Below, in pieces: positions 32,538 through 41,113 of a stretch of 64,000 nucleotides of DNA. The position numbers and the translations under genes are program-made. This stretch comes from Citrobacter freundii (GTDB taxonomy: Bacteria; Bacteroidota; Bacteroidia; Chitinophagales; Chitinophagaceae): positions 1 to 64,000 of the forward strand of contig QFQQ01000011.1 in the NCBI GenBank assembly GCA_003243445.1, written 5' to 3'. The notes beneath the pieces were generated by a model that worked only from the letters and a program-made list of their open reading frames with translations, had not been told where the DNA came from and made no database searches. Every line of letters starts with the position of its first letter. Position 1 is the stretch's first letter.

Positions 32538-33914
32538 TTATTTTTTGATCTGGTAAGAAGCGGTTTCTCTTTCAAGTTCAGCTGCGGCGATCAGCACTTT
32601 ATATTGATTGATCACCTGGAGCAATTGTGCCTGTGTAAACTGATTGCGTGCGTCAACGGTTTCGATGAATGAATTCGTTCCTTCCCGGTAACCGCGATCG
32701 ATAAGCCGCTGATAACTTGCAGCAGCTTCCAATTGTCTTTCCGTGGCAGTGAATGTTTGCCATGAAGCACTGAGATTGTTCTTTGCGGCATTGCTGCCAA
32801 GATTCAATTGCTGACGGACCTGCTCAAGATTCAATCTTGCGCTGCGCAGGTCAAGCTGGGATTGTTTGATCTTGTTCTTATTGCGGTTACCTGCAAAAAT
32901 GGGAAACTCCAGTTGCAGTGCCAGGAGATAATAACGTGATTGTGTATTGAACTTCCAGTTCTCTGCCTGTGAACCAAGATCAAGCACACCATTCAAACGT
33001 GGCATATATACTTGTTTATTCATCTGCACCACCGTTTCATTGATATTGATCGCCTGTGCCAGCGCTTTCAATTCCTCGCGATTACCGGGCTCTGCCTGTG
33101 CGGCCAGCATCGTTCCGATCTGTGTGATCGCCTGGCCCGCACTGTAAGAAGTATCCACATCTGCGTGCTGATCACGATTTAATAAAAAGTTGAAATAGAG
33201 CTTTGCATTCTCCGCCTGTTGCTGCGCTGAATTGACCTGTGCATTTACCTGCTCTATTTCCGCATTGGACCGGAGTACATAGGCTGGCAGGCCTTTGCCG
33301 TTATCCAGCAATTTCTGATTCACCCTTCTGCCTTCATTGGCAAGGTCAAGCGCATTGCGATAGATCGCAACAGAGCGCAATGCCGTGAGATAATTGAAAT
33401 AAGCGTTCTTGATATCTTTTACGAGCTGACGTTTATAGATATCGACCTCGTATTCACTCAATACGATCTGTTGTTCAGCGATCTGTTTATTAAAACGGAT
33501 ATCCGGATTATAGATCGGCATGCTGGTACGCACCTTTGCATCATAGAAATTATGCGGCAGGAAATTGATGCGTTCATTCGCCAGTTGCGGAAACCTGTTG
33601 CTGCCGGTAAGCTGGTTCAATGTCGCATAAGCACCATTCAGCAGATCACCAAGCGGAAGGAAGATATCACGGCCGCCGCCGGCTGTCTGATAACCCATCT
33701 GAAAAGAGACCGTTGGAAGAAACCAACCTTTCGCGATATCAAGAGCAGTTCCCGCTCTTTCCAGCGAGACATTTTTTTGCTGCAAGACGATGTTGTTGGC
33801 AAATGCACTGTCGATATAGACATCGAGTACAGTTGGCTGTGCGTTTGCATTGCGGGCAAGACATAGCGCTGCCGCCAGGACCGCAAACCTGATTTTACTT
33901 AATAGCGTATTCAT
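32538..33914 (-). CDS. TolC-family outer membrane efflux channel
   Basis: Outer membrane exit duct of the efflux pump. I start it at the ATG at 33914 (signal peptide MNTLLSKIRFAVLAAALCLA, cleaved after NANAQ), giving 458 residues; a GTG nine bases upstream is possible but would lie inside the operator. Two repeats of the OEP fold with long coiled coils are seen (RLVKDIKNAYFNYLTALRSV and later NKIKQSQLDLRSARLNLEQV). Gene order tetR-tolC-adaptor-permease on one strand. Only 31 bases separate it from tetR, and those contain a copy of the presumed TetR operator. Confidence 0.93.
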   Translation of the reverse strand: MNTLLSKIRFAVLAAALCLARNANAQPTVLDVYIDSAFANNIVLQQKNVSLERAGTALDIAKGWFLPTVSFQMGYQTAGGGRDIFLPLGDLLNGAYATLNQLTGSNRFPQLANERINFLPHNFYDAKVRTSMPIYNPDIRFNKQIAEQQIVLSEYEVDIYKRQLVKDIKNAYFNYLTALRSVAIYRNALDLANEGRRVNQKLLDNGKGLPAYVLRSNAEIEQVNAQVNSAQQQAENAKLYFNFLLNRDQHADVDTSYSAGQAITQIGTMLAAQAEPGNREELKALAQAININETVVQMNKQVYMPRLNGVLDLGSQAENWKFNTQSRYYLLALQLEFPIFAGNRNKNKIKQSQLDLRSARLNLEQVRQQLNLGSNAAKNNLSASWQTFTATERQLEAAASYQRLIDRGYREGTNSFIETVDARNQFTQAQLLQVINQYKVLIAAAELERETASYQIKK

Positions 33915-33915
33915 T

Positions 33916-33930
33916 ATTAACACTGTTAAT
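33916..33930. promoter_or_regulatory. Presumed TetR operator, copy 1 (before tolC)
   Basis: ATTAACACTGTTAAT, a 15-base palindrome apart from its middle base, lies one base from the tolC start codon, in the 31-base gap after tetR. The same sequence with two changes lies in the tetR promoter at 34595-34609. Confidence 0.7.
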
Positions 33931-33945
33931 CAGTATCGAAAAAAA

Positions 33946-34569
33946 TTACTTCAGTTTCTCGAGCGTGGCAACAAACGTTTCAAAAGTGTGTGTGAATACA
34001 TCGGACACATCCTGCAAAACCCTCTTGTGTTTAGTCACTTGTTCCAGGTGTCCTTTTATTTTAAGGGTACAAAGTCCATGCATCGTGCTCCAGATGAACA
34101 TGGAAAAAGATTCAGGGTTGAACTGGGTAAAATAACCGATCCGCTGGCAGGCGTCTACAGCCGACAGAAGCAACCTGAATGCCTGCTCTCCCTCCTCCCA
34201 GTGATCGTCCACGCAGCCGAGAGGCTCTTTTTGCGTGAACATCAACTCATAAAAGTCGCTGTTATCCATTGCAAACTGCATATAGACCCGCCCCATTGCC
34301 TTCAGCCTTTCAAACGGATGATCGATATGCGCCAGCACCGCAAACTGCGAAGCCAGCAGCTTAAATCCTTCCTGGTGAAGGGCATGGGAAATAGCCGCCT
34401 TGTCCTTGTAATAGAGATAGATCGTGGTTGGGCTGAACTCGATCTCCGCAGCGATCTTGCGGATAGACGTGGCCTCATACCCTTCTTTGAGGAAGAGTTT
34501 TTTCGCCGCGTCGAGGATGCTTTGTTTGAGATCCTCTTTGTGTTTGAGTTTACGTTCCTTTATGCCCAT
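33946..34569 (-). CDS. TetR-family transcriptional repressor of the efflux operon
   Basis: One-component regulator of 207 residues. The N-terminal helix-turn-helix is clear: KQSILDAAKKLFLKEGYEAT, then SIRKIAAEIEFSPTTIYLYYKDK, typical of TetR. The C-terminal ligand domain contains ERLKAMGRVYMQFAMDNSDFYELMF as in the WHG-type TetR C-terminal family. Start ATG at 34569. It is the first gene of the efflux block and transcribed in the same direction. A 15-base palindrome sits between the -33 and -7 boxes of its promoter and again before tolC, suggesting repression of itself and of the pump, released by a pump substrate. Confidence 0.93.
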   Translation of the reverse strand: MGIKERKLKHKEDLKQSILDAAKKLFLKEGYEATSIRKIAAEIEFSPTTIYLYYKDKAAISHALHQEGFKLLASQFAVLAHIDHPFERLKAMGRVYMQFAMDNSDFYELMFTQKEPLGCVDDHWEEGEQAFRLLLSAVDACQRIGYFTQFNPESFSMFIWSTMHGLCTLKIKGHLEQVTKHKRVLQDVSDVFTHTFETFVATLEKLK

Positions 34570-34586
34570 GATTCAAAAGTACAGCG

Positions 34587-34616
34587 CAAATATACTTAAC
34601 GGTGTTAATTTTCAAA
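34587..34616 (-). promoter_or_regulatory. tetR promoter with internal operator copy 2
   Basis: On the minus strand TTTG (34613-34616), an 18-base spacer and TATATTTG (34587-34594) fit the Bacteroidota consensus. The whole palindrome ATTAACACCGTTAAG (34595-34609) lies within the spacer, so a bound repressor would block polymerase. Expected transcript start near 34580, about ten bases before the ATG. Confidence 0.7.
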
Positions 34617-34646
34617 ATTAATTTCCCCACCTTTTGATCATCTTTC

Positions 34647-34880
34647 GCAGGCATCCGGCAGATCCCGCAGATTTATCGGGCCGAACGATGACCATTTTAT
34701 TTAGTAAAATATCAGTATTTGATGGAGTTCGCAGATCCCGCGGATTGATTTCTGCGATAGGAAACAGATCTGCGTTGTCTGCGCAAACGAATGTTGGACT
34801 GCTCAATAGAAAGCCAGATTTCAACAATGGAACAGCAAGATCTGCGTAATCCGCGGGAGCCTACGCAGATCGGCTTCGCA
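34647..34880. repeat. Inverted repeat, CAGATCCCG-word family
   Basis: Left words (about 34647-34680, CGGCAGATCCCGCAGATTTA, and 34727-34755, CGCAGATCCCGCGGATTGAT) face right words of the opposite sense (about 34765-34785 and 34838-34870, AGATCTGCGTAATCCGCGGG). Arms are more degenerate than in other families. It occupies the 315-base spacer between tetR and the SNF2 gene and ends a few bases before the SNF2 stop codon. Confidence 0.7.
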
Positions 34881-34884
34881 AAGT

Positions 34885-37749
34885 CTATTCAAACAAATAT
34901 GCAATATCATCCTCACTCAACGCCTTCACAAATCCCTCATCCGCCGACACAAGTTCCTCCGCCAATTGCTTCTTCTTCTCCTGCAAACGGATGATCTTCT
35001 CTTCGATGGTATCCTTACAGATCATCTTGTAGGCAAATACATTCTTTGTCTGACCGATCCTGTGCGTCCTGTCGATCGCCTGCTGCTGCACTGCCGTATT
35101 CCACCAGGGATCAAACAGGAATACATAGTCTGCCGCAGTCAATGTGAGACCCGCATTACCCGCTTTCAGGCTGATCAGAAACAAACCTGTATCGTTACCT
35201 TCTTCCTGGAATGCGCTTACCATCTCTGCACGTTTTGCCGGCGGTGTTTGGCCATCGAAATGATAATACTTAATACCGGCTTTATCGCATTCTTCCGCCA
35301 GCAGATCAAGCATGGTGCTGAACTGGGAAAATACAAGTGCCTTATGTTTTGGGAGGATATTGCTCAATTCATCCATCAGCAATTTCGTCTTCACAGATTC
35401 GACCGGTTGTCGTTCTTCCTCCGGTAATAACATAGGTGAATTACAGATCTGGCGAAGCTTCAGTATGCCCTGTATCACGGCAAGTTTACTTTTTGCAAAA
35501 CCCTGTTTTTGTATGTCAAGGAAAAGACTTCCTCTCACCTGTCCTTTGATGTGTTCGTACAACTCACGCTGACCTGCCGGCATATGACACCACAGGATGG
35601 TCTCTGTTTTCTCCGGAAGATCTGTTGCCACCTGCTCTTTTGTGCGGCGAAGGATAAATGGTGCCGTCATTTTTTGCAGCGCCTGTATTTTTTCTTCATC
35701 ACCGAATTTATCGATCGCATCCGCATATTCCCTTTTGAAGAATTCACGGCTGCCAAACATGCCGGGTAATACCACATTCAATTGCGAATAAAGATCGAAC
35801 GTGTTATTCACCACCGGTGTGCCACTCAATGCAAAGACAATATCTGCCTGTAGGGTACTCACCGTTCTGGTGATCTGTGCGGAAGGGTTCTTGATATTAT
35901 GGCTCTCATCAATGATCGCAACGCCATACGTGATCGCAAGAAGGTTACCTGCATCCGCGCGGAATGTGCCATAACTGGTGATCACCACCTGTACGGCCTG
36001 ATCCTGTAATTGTTCAGTCTTCCGCTGATTGCCGTGATACACGATCGTATTCACCGAAGGTGCAAATTTCTCCAGCTCCTGCTGCCAGTTATAAATAAGT
36101 GAAGACGGGCAAATGATGATATGTTTTGCCAACGGATCTTTCTCCACCTCAGATACAAGGAAACAGATCGCCTGTAATGTTTTACCCAAACCCATATCAT
36201 CGGCCAGGCAACCACCTGCTCCCGCTTCTGCCAGCAACCGCATCCATTCGTATCCTTTTTGCTGATAAGGACGAAGATTCGCTTTCACCATTGACGGAAC
36301 AGTAAATAATTGCGTGGACGCGGTTTGCCATGTCTGCCAGCGTTGCCACCATTCTTTTTTAAAGGACGAACCAAGTACCTGTGCTTCGCCACCGGATGAT
36401 TGCTCAGTGATAGCCATCCAGCGCGCAATGACGATCTCCTTCTTGTTTACTTTACCATGTTTGATGATGGCAGCGTATTGTTTCAGCCAGTCATCACCCA
36501 GTATGCCAAGACTTCCGTCTTTCAGCATCACCGCACGTTGCCCGGCCCACAGTATTTTCTGCAGATCGGTGAGCGCTATTTCTTCCTTGCCAAATAATAC
36601 TGATACGCCGAGCACGATCTTGCTGTCTTCTTCACGCAGGATCCTCAGATCTGTTTCTGCCTGTTGCGAAGAAAAACGGAAATGCTTCAGCATATCCATT
36701 CCCACTAGCTGGATATCGGAAGTCAGCAGCTTATGATAGGCTTTGAGAAACCATTGCTTTTTCTGTGCTTCATCAAAGGATAGATAATAATAGCCGTTGA
36801 TCTGTTTAGAAAAATTTGCGTGAAGCGATTCCAGCAGCTGAAGAAATTGCTGCTCCTGTTCTTTATTGCGTTTGATCTTATAAGATTCACCGTTGTGTAA
36901 AATATCAAGGCTTTCCTGGAATGGTCCTTCCACAACAAATCCCTCATAAAGCCATTGAGGCGTCAGCATGAGGAATGTGTTATTCAGTTCGCTGAGCAGA
37001 ACCCTGTTCACCGGCACCGATTCGATCTCCTGCTGATCAAAAAGATTATTGCGGTTGACGGTGTAATCTTTTTCCAGGTATGACAAAATATGTTCCGCCA
37101 GCGCTGCCGGCTGTGCCGCATATTGCTGTGGTTGCTGATCATTCAGCCATTCCAGTGTCTGGTAATCGCGGAAGGAAAGCAGGAAATATTCATTTTTGCT
37201 TTCGAGGAAAAAGAATTGGCGCGAGAAAAGACCGATCTCATACAGCTGACCATTCAGATCGATAAGTGTTTTTACTTCCAGACCCAGTTCAGTTTTCTCC
37301 ACGATGAACTGCAACCGTGGCCGGTATGTACTGAAAATACAGGGCGCGGTGGAGTAATGTTTGTTTCCATTCAGTTGTTTGGAATGATACCATTTTGCCA
37401 GCGGTGCAAATGGCTTTACGTGTTCGAACAACTGGTGATAATGCCGGAGCAATGCCTGCTTCGAGTATGATTCGAATGGCATGCCCGCTTTTTGTTTTGT
37501 ATGCCGTTGCCTGATCTCTTTGCGTGTTTCATCGATCGCTTCGCGTCCGAATTCCCGGAAAGCTATCAACACTTCTTTCGGCCAGTCGGGGAACATGCTT
37601 TTTAATTCGCTTACATTCATATCACCCACTTCATAGTTCAGGGAAGTATTGTTCTTGACGATCCGCAGGGTTTGCAAAAGAATGGATGTCTCAAGGAGCC
37701 GGTGCGGGGCGAGCAGCAGGGCCGGTTTGGTCGTTTCCTTTGTTTTCAT
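34885..37749 (-). CDS. SNF2/Rad54-type helicase-like ATPase
   Basis: ATP-dependent DNA translocase of 954 residues; bacterial members are linked to transcription recycling or repair, but the role of this one is unknown. The ATPase is in the C-terminal half: QQKGYEWMRLL, Walker A DDMGLGKT (about residue 515), Walker B as DESHN, LSGTPVVNN, then the helicase C domain with LKAGNAGLTLTAADYVFLFD and the arginine-finger motif QAIDRTHRIGQT. The N-terminal 430 residues lack an obvious SWIM zinc finger and contain helical regions I cannot assign. Start ATG at 37749. Single gene. Confidence 0.93.
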   Translation of the reverse strand: MKTKETTKPALLLAPHRLLETSILLQTLRIVKNNTSLNYEVGDMNVSELKSMFPDWPKEVLIAFREFGREAIDETRKEIRQRHTKQKAGMPFESYSKQALLRHYHQLFEHVKPFAPLAKWYHSKQLNGNKHYSTAPCIFSTYRPRLQFIVEKTELGLEVKTLIDLNGQLYEIGLFSRQFFFLESKNEYFLLSFRDYQTLEWLNDQQPQQYAAQPAALAEHILSYLEKDYTVNRNNLFDQQEIESVPVNRVLLSELNNTFLMLTPQWLYEGFVVEGPFQESLDILHNGESYKIKRNKEQEQQFLQLLESLHANFSKQINGYYYLSFDEAQKKQWFLKAYHKLLTSDIQLVGMDMLKHFRFSSQQAETDLRILREEDSKIVLGVSVLFGKEEIALTDLQKILWAGQRAVMLKDGSLGILGDDWLKQYAAIIKHGKVNKKEIVIARWMAITEQSSGGEAQVLGSSFKKEWWQRWQTWQTASTQLFTVPSMVKANLRPYQQKGYEWMRLLAEAGAGGCLADDMGLGKTLQAICFLVSEVEKDPLAKHIIICPSSLIYNWQQELEKFAPSVNTIVYHGNQRKTEQLQDQAVQVVITSYGTFRADAGNLLAITYGVAIIDESHNIKNPSAQITRTVSTLQADIVFALSGTPVVNNTFDLYSQLNVVLPGMFGSREFFKREYADAIDKFGDEEKIQALQKMTAPFILRRTKEQVATDLPEKTETILWCHMPAGQRELYEHIKGQVRGSLFLDIQKQGFAKSKLAVIQGILKLRQICNSPMLLPEEERQPVESVKTKLLMDELSNILPKHKALVFSQFSTMLDLLAEECDKAGIKYYHFDGQTPPAKRAEMVSAFQEEGNDTGLFLISLKAGNAGLTLTAADYVFLFDPWWNTAVQQQAIDRTHRIGQTKNVFAYKMICKDTIEEKIIRLQEKKKQLAEELVSADEGFVKALSEDDIAYLFE

Positions 37750-37836
37750 TGATATCAGTTCAAATGTTCGGCGCGCGAATTTAAACTATTCCGGGGTGGG
37801 GATGTTAATCTAAGGTCACAAGTTGCTGACATTGTA

Positions 37837-37976
37837 GTTCGATGGCGGATGTTCGATGGCCGATGGCCGAGCGGTGATATCTGGTAGATTAAGCATTTCT
37901 TTGGTTGCTATGAATAATTTTCAGCTCACCCCACGAGATTTGTCGGCCAACGGCCATCGGTCATCCGCCATCGAAC
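37837..37976. repeat. Inverted repeat, CGATGG-word family
   Basis: The left arm (37837-37874, GTTCGATGGCGGATGTTCGA and onward) pairs with the right arm (37943-37976, ending CATCCGCCATCGAAC) around about 68 bases. It lies in the spacer between the divergent SNF2 and FrnE-like genes, a place where a terminator is not expected. Confidence 0.85.
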
Positions 37977-38004
37977 AATTTTAAAACAATAACAATTAAA
38001 AGAT

Positions 38005-38712
38005 ATGAAAATAGAGATCTGGTCCGACGTAATGTGTCCCTTCTGCTATATCGGCAAAAGGCATTTTGAAAAGGCGCTGGAAGCCTTTCCGGGGAAGGAT
38101 GATATTGAAGTGGAATGGAAGAGTTTTCAGCTGAATCCTGATATGGAGACGGAGCCGGGTAAGCATATCAATGAATACCTGGCGGAGAAAAAGGGTTGGA
38201 CGATTGAGCAGGCAAAACAGGCAAACGAATATGTGACGGGCATGGCGGCAGCGGCCGGTCTGCAATATGATATGGACCGGGCCGTGGTGGCAAATTCGTT
38301 CGATGCACACCGGATGATCCAGCTGGCAAAACAAACCGGTGCGGGTGATGCGATGGAAGAAAACCTGTTCAGGGCTTATTTTACAGAGGGAAAGAACATT
38401 GCGGACCATGCCACGCTGATAGACCTGGCAGGCCGGGCAGGCGTTGATAAAACAAGGGCTGCGGAAGTGCTTAATGGCAAAGACCTGGCGGATGCAGTGG
38501 AGAAGGACATCTATGAAGCGCAGCAGATCAGTGTCAGAGGTGTGCCGTTCTTTGTACTGAATGATCGCTATGCGGTGTCAGGGGCGCAGCCGGTAGAAGC
38601 CTTTGCCGGAGCATTGGAAACCGCCTGGAAGGAGTGGAAACAGGATAGACCCGTACTGCAAAACCTGCAGGCAAATGACGGTGACGCCTGCTCGATCGAC
38701 GGGAATTGCTAG
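38005..38712 (+). CDS. FrnE-like DsbA-family oxidoreductase
   Basis: Thiol-disulfide oxidoreductase of 235 residues with a DsbA-type thioredoxin fold and no signal peptide, so cytosolic. Active-site CPFC at residues 11-14 in IWSDVMCPFCYIGKRHFEKA. The second diagnostic stretch is VRGVPFFVLNDRYAVSGAQP, with the cis-proline. The FrnE/2-hydroxychromene isomerase-like group includes polyketide and stress-related proteins, so the substrate is unclear. Two extra cysteines near the C terminus (DACSIDGNC) could form another disulfide. Start ATG at 38005. Divergent from SNF2. Confidence 0.9.
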   Translation: MKIEIWSDVMCPFCYIGKRHFEKALEAFPGKDDIEVEWKSFQLNPDMETEPGKHINEYLAEKKGWTIEQAKQANEYVTGMAAAAGLQYDMDRAVVANSFDAHRMIQLAKQTGAGDAMEENLFRAYFTEGKNIADHATLIDLAGRAGVDKTRAAEVLNGKDLADAVEKDIYEAQQISVRGVPFFVLNDRYAVSGAQPVEAFAGALETAWKEWKQDRPVLQNLQANDGDACSIDGNC

Positions 38713-38770
38713 GGAATCCTACTCTTCTCCGGACTTTTTATAGTGAAAAGGAAGATGATTACGCGGAATG

Positions 38771-38802
38771 TTCGTTAAAAAAATTTTTCCTTTATATATT
38801 TG
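38771..38802 (+). promoter_or_regulatory. Likely promoter of the histone H1-like gene
   Basis: TATATTTG (38795-38802) matches the -7 consensus; TTCG (38771-38774) lies 20 bases upstream and matches three of four bases of TTTG. The transcript would have about 65 untranslated bases before the ATG at 38875. Confidence 0.5.
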
Positions 38803-38874
38803 GTTAATAAGAAACCTTAGTAACTTCAGCATCACGTAAATACCTATTCACTATAACTCCTTAAATCCTTAAGT

Positions 38875-39441
38875 ATGCCTTCTAAAAAGAAAGCTAAAGC
38901 TCCTAAAAAGGCCGCTAAGAAAGCTGCCAAGAAAGCAGTGAAAAAAGCTGCGCCTAAAAAAGCCGCTAAGAAAGCAGCAAAAAAAGCTTTCAAAAAAGCA
39001 GCAGCGCCTAAAAAAGCCGCCAAGAAAAAAGCTGCAAAGAAGGCAGCTAAGAAAGCCGCTCCTAAAAAAGCAGCAAAGAAAGTAGCGAAGAAAGCCGTTA
39101 AAAAAGCCGCTCCAAAGAAGGCCGCAAAAAAAACAGCACCAAAGAAAGCAGCTAAAGCAGCACCTAAAAAAGCTGCTCCTAAAAAAGCAGCGAAGAAAGC
39201 TTCACCTGCCAAATCAAAACCGGTTAAACAACCACAGGCAAAACCAGTAGTGGAAGAACCAGTCATCGAACAGGATGAGCCCGTAACCGAACCAAAAGCT
39301 GTACAGCAGGAAATTTTCCCTGGTGATGATGACGATACAATCGTAGAAGTCATCGAAGAAGTAGAGATCGAAGAAACCGACAGTGATGATGACGACAACT
39401 TCGACGACGATGATGATAAAGATGACGACGACGAGAAATAA
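38875..39441 (+). CDS. Histone H1-like Lys/Ala-rich protein with acidic tail
   Basis: The 188 residues fall in two parts. Residues 1-118 are almost only Lys, Ala and Pro in AAKKA/APKKA repeats, as in eukaryotic histone H1 tails and bacterial H1-like proteins such as AlgP and the C-terminal arm of mycobacterial HupB; such arms bind and condense DNA. Residues about 126-188 are strongly acidic, with long runs of Asp (DDDDTI, DSDDDDNFDDDDDKDDDDEK). An acidic tail on a H1-like arm could mask it or bind other basic proteins. Start ATG at 38875; strong terminator follows. The low-complexity DNA is prone to length change by slippage. Confidence 0.85.
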   Translation: MPSKKKAKAPKKAAKKAAKKAVKKAAPKKAAKKAAKKAFKKAAAPKKAAKKKAAKKAAKKAAPKKAAKKVAKKAVKKAAPKKAAKKTAPKKAAKAAPKKAAPKKAAKKASPAKSKPVKQPQAKPVVEEPVIEQDEPVTEPKAVQQEIFPGDDDDTIVEVIEEVEIEETDSDDDDNFDDDDDKDDDDEK

Positions 39442-39465
39442 GATCTTGTTGGTAAGTATGTAGAA

Positions 39466-39500
39466 GCCGCCTGTGTTGAATTTGCAGGCGGTTTTTATTT
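39466..39500 (+). terminator. Intrinsic terminator of the H1-like gene
   Basis: CCGCCTG (39467-39473) pairs with CAGGCGG (39485-39491), followed by TTTTTATTT. It lies 25 bases after the stop codon. Confidence 0.9.
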
Positions 39501-39530
39501 CGCGGATTTTGAGGCGCGGATTTCGCGAAT
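39500..39530. repeat. GCGAATT-word repeat, single arm
   Basis: TTTCGCGGATTTTGAGGCGC followed by GGATTTCGCGAATTG repeats the CGCGGATTT word. No partner arm is seen nearby. Confidence 0.5.
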
Positions 39531-39560
39531 TGTGTACCGGGAAGGAAGAAACAGATTGTT

Positions 39561-40067
39561 ATGAAAAGTATGTTGGTATTTTTACTGATGTGTATTTGTA
39601 ATGTCTTGTTTGCACAACAGAAATTGCAAACCGCAGAACGCGTAGTGCTGAATGACACAAAGTCACCGATCATCTGGATTGATAGCATGAAGACAGATAT
39701 CAATCATCTTCTGGTAGACAGAGCCAGTTTTGATTCACTTACCTTCCTGCAGGATTCTTCCATAATAAGGAATAGGTTTGGCCTGGATACCAGGGAAGTA
39801 CTTTTAATGTATCCTAAAAAAGAGGTGAAGGTGATGCGCTTGCCCGAGTTCTTCGATTTTCAGGGCATTCCTGCTGCCGACCGCAAGCTCCGGGTCTGTG
39901 TCAATCACACCCTGATCCGCTTCCCTGATTACCTGGTCATCGACCCGGCCTATATTAAAACCGTTCAGATCACTCCCAAACGCCATTACAGCCTCCTGGA
40001 CGAAGCCTATACCGGCGAGCTATTTCTCAACATCATGACCAAAGACTACGACAATCCCGTCCTCTAA
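39561..40067 (+). CDS. Unrecognised small secreted protein
   Basis: The 168 residues start with a signal peptide (MKSMLVFLLMCICNVLFAQ). The mature part has alternating charged and hydrophobic residues (ERVVLNDTKSPIIWIDSMKT, FDFQGIPAADRKLRVCVNHT, YLVIDPAYIKTVQITPKRHY) and a single cysteine. The 'DPAYIKTVQI' pattern with a short following strand recalls plug or carboxypeptidase-like segments of SusC proteins, but the match is too weak to use. Start ATG at 39561. Separated by a terminator from the H1-like gene, convergent with rpsG. Confidence 0.6.
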   Translation: MKSMLVFLLMCICNVLFAQQKLQTAERVVLNDTKSPIIWIDSMKTDINHLLVDRASFDSLTFLQDSSIIRNRFGLDTREVLLMYPKKEVKVMRLPEFFDFQGIPAADRKLRVCVNHTLIRFPDYLVIDPAYIKTVQITPKRHYSLLDEAYTGELFLNIMTKDYDNPVL

Positions 40068-40115
40068 TTACACTCTGTATCCGACTTTCAGCCCCTCTAA
40101 CTACCGTCAGACTCT

Positions 40116-40190
40116 ATTCGCGAATATTCGCGCTAATTCGCGCTCCATTCGCGAAAAAAAGAAACCATCTGACTTTCGCCAGATGGTCTT
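40116..40190 (-). terminator. rpsG terminator beside a GCGAATT-word repeat
   Basis: ACCATCTG (40164-40171) pairs with CAGATGGT (40180-40187); on the minus strand TTTCTTTTTTT follows (to 40153). Next to it, 40116-40153 repeats ATTCGCG words. The hairpin lies about 25 bases after the rpsG stop. Confidence 0.85.
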
Positions 40191-40213
40191 CCCAATAAAG
40201 CCATTTATATCTT

Positions 40214-40681
40214 TTACACCCTGAAGTGAGCGAAAGCTTTGTTCGCTTCAGCCATACGGTGTGTATCTTCTTTTTTCTTGAAAGCTGCGCCTTCACCTTT
40301 GCTCGCTGCTACGATCTCCCCAGCCAGCTTATCAGCCATGCTGCGACCGTTTCTTTCGCGGCTGTAGCGGATCAGCCATTTGATGCTCAGAGAGATCTTC
40401 CTGTCCTGGCGAACCTCAGAAGGGATCTGGAAAGTTGCACCTCCGATACGACGGCTGCGTACTTCTACAGCAGGAGTCACATTAGACAGAGCTCTTTTCC
40501 AAACCTCGTATCCGTCTTCACTTGTTTGCTTTGCTACTTTGTCCAAAGCATCATAGAAAATATTAAAAGCTCCGCTTTTCTTTCCTTCCCACATCAGGTT
40601 ATTGACAAAACGGGTAACCAGTTTGTCATTAAACTTAGGATCTGGTGCTAAGGGCAGTTTCTTTGCTTGTGCTTTCCGCAT
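40214..40681 (-). CDS. rpsG: 30S ribosomal protein S7 (uS7)
   Basis: Assembly initiator for the small-subunit head, near the E site. The 155 residues include KFNDKLVTRFVNNLMWEGKKS, VTPAVEVRSRRIGGATFQIP and ending KKEDTHRMAEANKAFAHFRV. Start ATG at 40681, 26 bases after rpsL. It is followed by a terminator, so rpsL-rpsG form a two-gene unit here; fusA, usually next, is about 21.6 kb away. Confidence 0.97.
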   Translation of the reverse strand: MRKAQAKKLPLAPDPKFNDKLVTRFVNNLMWEGKKSGAFNIFYDALDKVAKQTSEDGYEVWKRALSNVTPAVEVRSRRIGGATFQIPSEVRQDRKISLSIKWLIRYSRERNGRSMADKLAGEIVAASKGEGAAFKKKEDTHRMAEANKAFAHFRV

Positions 40682-40707
40682 GGTATTGTTGAGTTACTTA
40701 TTTAGAA

Positions 40708-41088
40708 TTATTTTTTGGCTTTTTCTTTCTTCGTACCGTATTTAGAACGGCTCTGTTTACGGTCTTTTACACCCGCAGTATCCAGAGAACCGCGCACGAT
40801 ATGGTAACGTACACCTGGCAAGTCTTTTACACGACCACCACGGATCAGCACGATTGAGTGCTCCTGGAGGTTGTGACCTTCACCCGGGATGTAGGCGATC
40901 ACCTCTACTTTGTTCGTCAAACGAACCTTAGCCACTTTACGAAGCGCAGAGTTCGGTTTCTTTGGAGTGGTAGTGTACACACGGGTACAAACGCCACGAC
41001 GCTGCGGACACTGATCCAAAGCTCTCGATTTGCTCTTAGCTCTGATAATTTCTCTTCCTTTTCTTACTAACTGTTGAATAGTAGGCAT
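40708..41088 (-). CDS. rpsL: 30S ribosomal protein S12 (uS12)
   Basis: Decoding-centre protein, the site of streptomycin-resistance mutations in other bacteria. The 126 residues have MPTIQQLVRKGREI, the TTPKKPNSALRKVAKVRLTN signature with the critical lysine, YIPGEGHNLQEHSIVLIRGG and VRYHIVRGSLDTAGVKDRKQ, all wild-type as far as can be seen. Start ATG at 41088. Promoter immediately upstream; the start codon lies within a 13-base palindrome (41085-41097). Confidence 0.98.
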   Translation of the reverse strand: MPTIQQLVRKGREIIRAKSKSRALDQCPQRRGVCTRVYTTTPKKPNSALRKVAKVRLTNKVEVIAYIPGEGHNLQEHSIVLIRGGRVKDLPGVRYHIVRGSLDTAGVKDRKQSRSKYGTKKEKAKK

Positions 41089-41113
41089 TCTGAATGCTTT
41101 ATTTTTGGGACGG

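Noticed and set aside
38844..39398. 184-codon minus-strand frame rich in Ala/Phe opposite the H1-like gene
   Set aside because: It is the mirror of the Lys/Ala codon repeats; the plus-strand reading has a promoter-like site, a sensible start and a terminator.
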